Assembly: GCA_031296355.1 (NCBI GenBank)
Contig: JARLFX010000272.1
Coordinates: 1 to 12,767, forward strand
Length of the DNA: 12,767 bases
Reading direction: 5' to 3'
Source of the DNA: Acidobacteriaceae bacterium
GTDB taxonomy: Bacteria; Acidobacteriota; Terriglobia; Terriglobales; Acidobacteriaceae
Shown one piece after another: positions 7,874-12,767 of the stretch. Made by a program: the position numbers and the translations under genes. Within the stretch, counting starts at the first letter, position 1; every line of letters begins with the position of its first letter. The notes under the pieces were generated by a model. That model ran no database searches. It was not told the DNA's origin and worked only from the letters and a program-made list of their open reading frames with translations.

Positions 7874-8176
7874 TTACACGGGCTGCGGGCCGTTTGGGCT
7901 GGGTTGGGCGGCTTCGCGTGCTTCCCGCTCTTTGCGCAGCTCCTCCATCACGGAGGAGACGAGGTCCTTCGCGCCGGTGATTTGAGAGATCACCACCTGT
8001 AGATCCAGCGCGGGTAGCGCAGGGTTGCGCGAGCTGGTGCAGTAGACGCCGTGCTGGCCTACCATGATGAGCGCATCGGTCAGCATGTCGAGCGTGACGG
8101 CAAGCCGTCCGCGGGCAGTGCCCATCATGAATTCATGCTGCTCCAGCGCGTCGCGCTGATCGTGGAAGACTGACAT
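7874..8176 (-). CDS. Hypothetical 100-residue protein upstream of tRNA-Arg
   Basis: I do not recognise this protein. It is 100 residues with no signal peptide or membrane segment and looks mostly helical. The middle (TARGRLAVTLDMLTDALIM) and a stretch near the end (VSSVMEELRKEREAREA) could form amphipathic helices or a short coiled coil. The last ten residues are Pro-rich. A single cysteine sits in a VYCTSS segment. The start at 8176 is chosen because AAGGAG lies 7 nt upstream. The frame stays open further upstream to 8449, but that part runs antisense to the gcvT 5' end. The stop lies 13 nt before tRNA-Arg. The gene is divergent from gcvT, with 133 bp between the starts. Confidence 0.75.
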   Translation of the reverse strand: MSVFHDQRDALEQHEFMMGTARGRLAVTLDMLTDALIMVGQHGVYCTSSRNPALPALDLQVVISQITGAKDLVSSVMEELRKEREAREAAQPSPNGPQPV

Positions 8177-8183
8177 AACGGGG

Positions 8184-8189
8184 CTCCTT
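8184..8189 (-). promoter_or_regulatory. Shine-Dalgarno AAGGAG for the 100-residue gene
   Basis: Read on the - strand, AAGGAG is followed by 7 nt and the ATG ending at 8176. This strong site identifies the true start and argues that this small reverse gene is real. Confidence 0.8.
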
Positions 8190-8245
8190 GAGGTACCTGC
8201 TACTTCAGGGTATAACGGCGTGCGGCGTGGTCGGCAGCGATTAGA

Positions 8246-8275
8246 TTGCCGCCTATAAACTGCGGCTGCTACGAT
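8246..8275 (+). promoter_or_regulatory. Candidate promoter of the glycine cleavage operon
   Basis: TTGCCG (8246-8251), an 18-nt spacer and TACGAT (8270-8275) form a plausible sigma-70-type promoter, giving a leader of roughly 28 nt. A 5-bp inverted repeat, GCCGC (8248-8252) and GCGGC (8262-8266), overlaps it and could be an operator. No glycine-riboswitch-like structure fits in the 133-bp divergent gap. Confidence 0.35.
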
Positions 8276-8309
8276 TAAGACTCCCACGCACGCTGGAAGG
8301 ATTCTGACC

Positions 8310-9437
8310 TTGACCGAAGCCGCCGCACTCCGCCGTACTGCCCTGAACGCTACCCACCGTGCATTGAAGGCCAAGATGGTTGATTTTGGCGGCTGGGACA
8401 TGCCGGTGGAGTACTCCGGCCTGATCGCCGAACACATGGCCGTGCGCACCAGCGTTGGACTGTTCGATGTTTCTCACATGGGCGATATTCAGTTTCGCGG
8501 GCCGGCGTCGCTGGCTGCCGTGAACCGGCTGTGCATGAATGATGCATCGAAGCTCGCGGTGGGGCAGGCGCATTACTCTGCGATGCTCTACCCTAACGGC
8601 ACCTTTGTGGATGATGTGGTGGTGCACAAGCTGGGGGAGAATGATTATCTGCTGGTCATCAACGCGGGCACACGCGAGAAGGATATCCGCTGGGTGCGCG
8701 ACACCGTGGGCAGCATGCCGGGGACGCACATCAACGATTTCTCCGATTTCTACACGCAGCTCGCCATCCAGGGGCCGCGCGCTGCGCAGGTGCTGCAGAA
8801 GCTGACGGACACGGACCTGAGCACGATCAGGAGCTACTGGTTCACGTGGGGCAAGGTCTGCGGGCTCTATAACGTGATGATCGCGCGCACGGGATACACG
8901 GGCGAGGATGGGTTCGAGATTTATATTCCGTCGGACGAGCCGACTTCGGCGCGCGTGTGGGATGAGGTGCTGGCGGCGGGCGCGGAGTTCGGCATTGTGC
9001 CGTGCGGGCTGGGGGCGCGGAATACGCTGCGGCTGGAATCGGCCATGGCGCTCTATGGGCATGAGATATCAGACAGCGTGAACGTGTTTGAGGCGAACCT
9101 GGGGCGCTATGCCAAGCTGGATAAGGGCGACTTTGTGGGGCGCGATGCCCTGCTCGCCGTGCAGGCCGCAGGTGGGCCGCAGCGCAGGCTGGTGGGGCTG
9201 GAGATGGTGGAGCGCGGGATTGGCCGGGACGGCTACAAGGTGCTGGCGGCGGATGGGCGCGCGATTGGCGTGATTACGAGTGGATCGCCTGCGCCATTTT
9301 TGAAGAAGAACATCGCACTGGCGTTTGTACCGATGGAGTTTACCGCGCTGGACACGGAAGTGGCGGTGGAGATTCGCGGGCAGGCGGTGAAGGCGAAGGT
9401 GGTGCCGACACCGTTCTATAAACGCGCAAAGACATAG
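8310..9437 (+). CDS. gcvT: Glycine cleavage system T-protein (aminomethyltransferase)
   Basis: GcvT transfers the methylene carbon from the aminomethyl-lipoyl arm of GcvH to tetrahydrofolate, releasing ammonia and giving 5,10-methylene-THF in the cytoplasm. The 375-residue length is normal for the family. Visible signatures are the N-terminal FGGWDMPVEY (26-35) and LFDVSHMG (51-58), the Asp pair after GTFV at 101-102 containing the expected catalytic aspartate, INAGTREKD (117-125), ARTGYTGEDGFEI (192-204), GLGARNTLRLE (233-243) and YGHEI (249-253). A C-terminal barrel domain ends in PTPFYKR. The start is TTG at 8310 with GGAAGG 9 nt upstream; no nearby ATG precedes the conserved region. It is the first gene of the gcv operon, and gcvH starts 85 nt downstream. 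Confidence 0.97.
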   Translation: MTEAAALRRTALNATHRALKAKMVDFGGWDMPVEYSGLIAEHMAVRTSVGLFDVSHMGDIQFRGPASLAAVNRLCMNDASKLAVGQAHYSAMLYPNGTFVDDVVVHKLGENDYLLVINAGTREKDIRWVRDTVGSMPGTHINDFSDFYTQLAIQGPRAAQVLQKLTDTDLSTIRSYWFTWGKVCGLYNVMIARTGYTGEDGFEIYIPSDEPTSARVWDEVLAAGAEFGIVPCGLGARNTLRLESAMALYGHEISDSVNVFEANLGRYAKLDKGDFVGRDALLAVQAAGGPQRRLVGLEMVERGIGRDGYKVLAADGRAIGVITSGSPAPFLKKNIALAFVPMEFTALDTEVAVEIRGQAVKAKVVPTPFYKRAKT

Positions 9438-9522
9438 GCCGGGGGCGGATTTTGCGCTATTTGCAAGGTTTTGCACCGGGGGCACTTCCCCGAAACACTA
9501 CAATCTAAAGCAAACGGAGAAG
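9438..9522 (+). promoter_or_regulatory. gcvT-gcvH spacer with phased TTTGC words and a small hairpin
   Basis: TTTGC occurs three times, at 9451, 9460 and 9470, about one helical turn apart. A CGGGG (9477-9481)/CCCCG (9488-9492) hairpin follows, then TACAAT (9499-9504) as a possible -10. The TTGCAC at 9471-9476 is 22 nt from it, too far for a standard -35. The block could be an internal promoter or operator, or simply an intra-operon spacer. Confidence 0.25.
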
Positions 9523-9921
9523 ATGAATCGCATGGCGTATCCTACCGACTACCTCTACACCAAGGAACATGAGTGGATTAAGATCGACGGGGCAAACGGC
9601 ACCGTCGGCATCACGGATTATGCGCAGAGCTCGCTGGGCGACATCGTGTTTGTGGACCTGCCCAAGGTGGGCGCCACGGTGGAAGCGCACAAGGTCTTCG
9701 GCAGCGTGGAATCGGTGAAGGCTGTGAGCGATCTGTATGCGCCCATGAGCGGCACCGTGACCGCGGTGAATGATGAGCTGACCAGCGCGCCGGAGAAGAT
9801 CAACACCGATGCGAACACGACATGGATGATCAAGCTCACACTGAGCGCGCCGGATGAATCTTCGGCCCTGCTCTCTGCCGCCGACTATGAAACATTTGTC
9901 AGTGAAGAGACCGGGCACTAG
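9523..9921 (+). CDS. gcvH: Glycine cleavage system H-protein (lipoyl carrier)
   Basis: GcvH carries the lipoyl arm that shuttles the aminomethyl intermediate among the P, T and L proteins. The typical fold markers are present: LYTKEHEWIK (11-20), GITDYAQSSLGDIVFVDLP (29-47) and the lipoylation block GSVESVKAVSDLYAPMSG, with the modified lysine at K66. The C-terminus has the usual TWMIK segment (99-103). Two starts are possible. ATG at 9523 has GGAG only 3 nt away. ATG at 9532 has the same GGAG 12 nt away and gives the family-like beginning MAYPTDYLYTKEHEW. The shorter 129-residue form is at least as likely. Confidence 0.95.
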   Translation: MNRMAYPTDYLYTKEHEWIKIDGANGTVGITDYAQSSLGDIVFVDLPKVGATVEAHKVFGSVESVKAVSDLYAPMSGTVTAVNDELTSAPEKINTDANTTWMIKLTLSAPDESSALLSAADYETFVSEETGH

Positions 9922-9974
9922 ACCGTTTTCTGAATTTTCGATGCAACAGCACGACAAAAAAATCCTGAGGTGGA

Positions 9975-11345
9975 ATGCGCTACCTTCCTAAGTCGCCCGC
10001 AGATCGCAAGGAGATGCTTGCCGCTATTGGCGTTGCCTCCGTCGATGAACTTTTCACTACCATTCCTGCTGATTTCCAACTGACGCGCGATCTGAAGATT
10101 CCGCGGCAGCATGCTGAGTCTGAGATCATCGATCGCTTCAAGGCATTTGCCGGGAACAGCGCGTCGGGCGAGATCGGCTCGGGAACGAATGGCTCGGGCT
10201 ACAGCAGCTTTCTGGGTGCGGGCGCGTACCGGCACTACCGGCCGGTCATCATCGACAGCCTGATCCAGCGCGGCGAATTCCTGACGAGCTACACGCCGTA
10301 CCAGCCGGAGATTGCGCAGGGCACGCTGATGGCGATGTTTGAGTTTCAGACGATGATCTGCGAGCTGACGGGCATGGAGATTGCGAATGCGTCGATGTAT
10401 GACGGTTCGACCGGCGCGGCGGAGGCGGTGATGATGGCCGTGCGCGTGACCGGGCGCAATGCCGCGGTGCTGGCGCGGACGGTGCATCCGGAGTATCGCG
10501 AGGTGATCCATACGGCACTGCAGCACCAGGGGATTCCGTTGAGCGAGGTGGGCTATCTGCCGACAGGGCGCGTGGATTTAGCTGCGCTGGACGCTGCCAT
10601 TACCAGCGATACGGCGTGTGTGCTGATCCAGTCGCCGAACTTCTTTGGCACGATTGAAGATGTGGCCACCGTGGCGGAGATTGCGCATAAGAAGGGCGCG
10701 CTGCTGATTGTGTCTATCGCAGAGGCGGTATCGCTTGGCATTGTGAAGCCTCCGGCGGAGGCGGACATTGTTTCGCTGGAGGCGCAGAGCTTTGGCGTGG
10801 CGGTGGGATACGGCGGCCCGTACTGCGGCGTGATTGCGTGCAAGGAAAAGTTTGTGCGGCAGATGCCGGGCCGGCTGGTGGGCGAGACGAAGGACAAGAA
10901 CGGCGTGCGCGGATTTGTGCTGACGCTCTCGACGCGCGAGCAGCATATCCGGCGGGAGAAGGCGACATCGAACATCTGCACCAACCAGGCGCTGGTGGCG
11001 CTGATGGCGACGGTCTTCCTGACTGTCTACGGCAAGGAAGGCATGAAGGAGCTTGCCGAACAGAACCTTGCAAAGGCGCACTATGCTGCAGCGGAGCTGG
11101 CGAAGGCGAGCGGGGCGAAGTTGCTGTTTGACGGTGCGCCGCGCTTCCATGAGTTTGTGCTCGATCTGCCGAAGTCTGCGGCGCAGACGAACGAGGCGCT
11201 GCTGGGGAAGAAGATCATCGGCGGGCTGGCGCTGGCAAAGTGGTATCCGGAGCTGGGCGAGAATGCGACGCTGTGGTGCTGCACGGAGTTGACGGCGAAG
11301 ACGCAGATTGATGCGGCGGCGACAGCGCTGCACGGGGTGAAGTGA
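9975..11345 (+). CDS. gcvPA: Glycine dehydrogenase (decarboxylating) subunit 1, P-protein alpha
   Basis: This is the N-terminal half of a split P-protein. With GcvPB it forms an alpha2beta2 PLP enzyme that decarboxylates glycine and loads the aminomethyl group on GcvH. The 456-residue length is normal. Signatures include [15 protein letters not shown] at the start, the segment [14 protein letters not shown] (105-118), [21 protein letters not shown] (131-151), GYGGPYCGV (278-286), RLVGETKD (300-307), [20 protein letters not shown] (321-340) and WYPELG (423-428). This subunit lacks the PLP lysine, as expected, because the lysine sits in GcvPB. GAGGTG lies just upstream of the ATG. The stop TGA overlaps the ATG of the next gene (TGATG). 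Confidence 0.97.
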   Translation: MRYLPKSPADRKEMLAAIGVASVDELFTTIPADFQLTRDLKIPRQHAESEIIDRFKAFAGNSASGEIGSGTNGSGYSSFLGAGAYRHYRPVIIDSLIQRGEFLTSYTPYQPEIAQGTLMAMFEFQTMICELTGMEIANASMYDGSTGAAEAVMMAVRVTGRNAAVLARTVHPEYREVIHTALQHQGIPLSEVGYLPTGRVDLAALDAAITSDTACVLIQSPNFFGTIEDVATVAEIAHKKGALLIVSIAEAVSLGIVKPPAEADIVSLEAQSFGVAVGYGGPYCGVIACKEKFVRQMPGRLVGETKDKNGVRGFVLTLSTREQHIRREKATSNICTNQALVALMATVFLTVYGKEGMKELAEQNLAKAHYAAAELAKASGAKLLFDGAPRFHEFVLDLPKSAAQTNEALLGKKIIGGLALAKWYPELGENATLWCCTELTAKTQIDAAATALHGVK

Positions 11346-11683
11346 TGGCGGAGTTCAGCGACATCATTGGCGAAGAACTGACATCGGTCGCGTTCGTACA
11401 GGACTATCTTGTGCTGGAGTTCGATGGGCCGCTGGTGACGCTGTATGCGTGGCCTTCGGTGCTGCTGGAAGACGGCTCCTTCTCCTTCGGTGAGCCGGGC
11501 TATCGCGATGCGCTGTGCGCGCAGATTGGCGATACGGTGGTGCAGGCGCAGATGGAAGAGTTTGCCGCGCTGACGATTGAGTTTGAAAACGGCATTGTGT
11601 TTGGCGTGTCGCTGCGCGAAGAGGATGTGACCGGGCCGCAAGCGGGCAGCTTTACGATTGACGACGAGATAGTGGAGTTTTAG
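11345..11683 (+). CDS. Hypothetical 112-residue acidic protein inside the gcv operon
   Basis: I do not recognise a named family. The protein has 112 residues, is strongly acidic and has no signal peptide or membrane helix. Alternating hydrophobic patterns (VAFVQDYLVLEF 16-27, LVTLYAWPSVLL 31-42, ALTIEFENGIVFGVSL 75-90) suggest an all-beta or alpha/beta fold with a helix around PGYRDALCAQIG (52-63). The general look is that of small stand-alone proteins containing a FENG-type beta hairpin. The ATG at 11345 overlaps the gcvPA stop (TGATG), so translation is likely coupled. A GTG at 11342 would add one residue. Codon use and GC are like the neighbouring gcv genes. Its TAG stop is part of the next gene's Shine-Dalgarno. 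Position suggests a link to glycine cleavage, but this is not proof. Confidence 0.8.
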   Translation: MAEFSDIIGEELTSVAFVQDYLVLEFDGPLVTLYAWPSVLLEDGSFSFGEPGYRDALCAQIGDTVVQAQMEEFAALTIEFENGIVFGVSLREEDVTGPQAGSFTIDDEIVEF

Positions 11684-11686
11684 GAG
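11682..11686 (+). promoter_or_regulatory. Shine-Dalgarno AGGAG overlapping a stop codon
   Basis: AGGAG shares its first two bases with the TAG stop at 11681-11683 and lies 6 nt before the ATG at 11693. It abuts the alternative ATG at 11687 with zero spacing, which rules that start out. Confidence 0.75.
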
Positions 11687-11692
11687 ATGCGC

Positions 11693-11911
11693 ATGGCAAA
11701 ACGACTCTCATTACGACACACTGCAATACTGTTGACCGCACAATTTCTTGGTCAAATCCTCATAGTTTTTTTGTGCAGATACTTTATTTCAAATCGTTTG
11801 CACCGACTGGAAGCTGGGATTTTTCTGGCTATCTTAAATAGCGGTGCCATTGGCTATGCTATGTGGATGATGGCTCGCCCATATTCTTCGAATCAGAACG
11901 GAGTTCAGTAG
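11693..11911 (+). CDS. Small two-helix membrane protein between gcvPA and gcvPB
   Basis: I do not recognise this 72-residue protein. A basic N-terminus (MAKRLSLRH) is followed by two hydrophobic segments, about 11-33 (containing LLTAQFLGQILIVFL) and about 43-63 (containing IFLAILNSGAIGYAMWMM), with a short charged loop between (NRLHRLEAG). The C-terminal tail is polar. A small inner-membrane protein is the simplest reading. The start is set by AGGAG 6 nt upstream. By hand count it is about 42% GC over 11701-11910, far below adjoining genes, with AT-ending codons and T-runs, which suggests later acquisition. Its TAG stop overlaps the GTG start of gcvPB, and its 3' end supplies that gene's Shine-Dalgarno. 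Confidence 0.75.
   Translation: MAKRLSLRHTAILLTAQFLGQILIVFLCRYFISNRLHRLEAGIFLAILNSGAIGYAMWMMARPYSSNQNGVQ
11900..11903 (+). promoter_or_regulatory. Shine-Dalgarno GGAG for the gcvPB GTG start
   Basis: GGAG lies inside the end of the small membrane-protein gene, 7 nt before the GTG at 11911. The frame is closed upstream by no nearby ATG, so this site supports the GTG as the gcvPB start. Confidence 0.7.
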
Positions 11912-12767
11912 TGCTAGACAAGTTCGTAGCAACACCGCGCAAGGCGACCACGCACGTGAATCAGAATGAAGATCTCATCTTTGAGAAGTCTTCGCCGGGC
12001 AAACGCGGCTACAAGCTGCCTCCGCTGGATGTACCCGCTGCCGACGCGGCGGCGCTGCTGGGCGCGAGCGTGCGCACGGACCTGGGCGTGATGCCGGAGC
12101 TTTCTGAAATCGAGATCATCCGCCACTTCACGCGGCTGAGTACGTGGAACTACGCCATCGATTTGGGGATGTATCCGCTGGGCAGCTGCACGATGAAGTA
12201 CAACCCGCGGGTGAATGAGTTTGTGGCGCGGCTGGAAGGGCTGGCGGAGGCGCATCCGTATCAACCAGAGTCGCTCTCGCAGGGCGCGCTGGGCATTATG
12301 AAGCTGCTCTCAGAGTGCCTGCTGGAGATCACGGGCATGGACGCGGTGACGCTGCAGCCCGCGGCGGGCGCGCATGGGGAGTTCACCGGCATTCTGCTGG
12401 TGCGCGCGTATCACGAGTCGAAGGGCAATGCGCGCAGCAAGGTGCTGATTCCCGACTCGGCGCACGGCACCAATCCGGCGACGGCGGCGATGTGCGGCTA
12501 TACGATTGCGAACCTGAAATCGAATGCGCAGGGCATGGTCGATCTGGCGGAGCTGGAGCGGATGGTGGATGAAGATACGGCGGCGCTGATGCTCACGAAT
12601 CCATCGACCATCGGCGTGTTTGAATCGGACATTCACAAGATCGCGGAGATTCTGCACGCCAAGGGCGCGCTGCTCTACATGGACGGCGCGAACATGAATG
12701 CGCTGTGCGGCAAGACGCGGCCCGGCGACTTTGGCGCGGACGTGATGCACCTGAATCTGCACAAGAC
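11911..12767 (+). CDS. gcvPB: Glycine dehydrogenase (decarboxylating) subunit 2, P-protein beta (partial, runs off the window)
   Basis: GcvPB is the PLP-binding half of the split P-protein that works with GcvPA. The frame is open from a GTG at 11911 to the window end, 285 codons of the roughly 480-510 usual for the family. Signatures are YPLGSCTMKYNP (88-99), LQPAAGAHGE (148-157), PDSAHGTNPA (181-190), TNPSTIGVFE (229-238), YMDGANMNAL (256-265) and HLNLHK ending at residue 285. That last lysine is the expected Schiff-base residue for PLP, so the window stops right at the active site. The GTG overlaps the TAG of the preceding gene (TAGTG), and GGAG lies 7 nt upstream. GC content returns to about 70% here. 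Confidence 0.96.
   Translation, partial: MLDKFVATPRKATTHVNQNEDLIFEKSSPGKRGYKLPPLDVPAADAAALLGASVRTDLGVMPELSEIEIIRHFTRLSTWNYAIDLGMYPLGSCTMKYNPRVNEFVARLEGLAEAHPYQPESLSQGALGIMKLLSECLLEITGMDAVTLQPAAGAHGEFTGILLVRAYHESKGNARSKVLIPDSAHGTNPATAAMCGYTIANLKSNAQGMVDLAELERMVDEDTAALMLTNPSTIGVFESDIHKIAEILHAKGALLYMDGANMNALCGKTRPGDFGADVMHLNLHK

Noticed and set aside
8177..8309. Glycine riboswitch upstream of gcvT
   Set aside because: The divergent gap is 133 bp, much of it promoter, and I see no tandem aptamer-like structure. A covariance-model scan would settle it.
8177..8449. Upstream extension of the 100-residue reverse gene
   Set aside because: The extra 91 residues lie antisense to the gcvT start and promoter, while AAGGAG marks the start at 8176.
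8253..9062. 269-codon reverse-strand open frame
   Set aside because: Antisense to gcvT; Arg/His-rich and overlapping the gcvT promoter region.
10578..11333. 251-codon reverse-strand open frame
   Set aside because: Antisense to gcvPA; Arg/Gln/Leu-rich shadow composition.

Overview
The window looks like a chromosomal segment of a GC-rich acidobacterium, most likely of the Terriglobia/Acidobacteriaceae type. This placement is an inference. It rests mainly on the 1137-residue outer-membrane protein, which has a carboxypeptidase-regulatory-like domain before a TonB plug and barrel (an Oar-like architecture greatly expanded in that phylum), on roughly 60-65% GC coding sequence, and on an AAA-flanked palindrome pair of the kind dispersed in such genomes. 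No phage, integrase, transposase or CRISPR array is visible.

Layout. Positions 1-183 hold no convincing complete gene. Next, on the + strand, comes a DEAD-box RNA helicase with a TTG start and a Gly-rich tail (184-1683). An intergenic spacer with two tight palindromes follows, then a YbiT-type ABC-F ATPase (1847-3466) that overlaps by one base a DUF2237-family protein (3466-3876). A weak terminator hairpin lies ahead of the Oar-like TonB-dependent receptor gene, whose start is best placed at 4169 and not further upstream. The receptor gene ends at a strong, probably bidirectional terminator (7619-7653). On the - strand, a small unrecognised 100-residue protein gene (7874-8176) ends only 13 nt before tRNA-Arg(CCG) (7784-7860).

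From 8310 to the right edge the + strand carries a glycine cleavage operon: gcvT, gcvH, gcvPA, a 112-residue unknown, a 72-residue two-helix membrane protein, and gcvPB. The window cuts gcvPB exactly at its PLP-binding lysine. GcvPA/GcvPB (split P-protein) decarboxylate glycine onto the lipoyl arm of GcvH. GcvT moves the methylene group to tetrahydrofolate. The L-protein (lipoamide dehydrogenase) is not in view.

The most unusual feature is that the two P-protein subunit genes, normally adjacent, are separated by two small unrelated genes. All are stitched together by one-base stop/start overlaps or a stop-embedded Shine-Dalgarno. The second inserted gene is about 42% GC by hand count, against about 65-70% in sampled parts of its neighbours, which suggests a foreign origin or unusual constraint.
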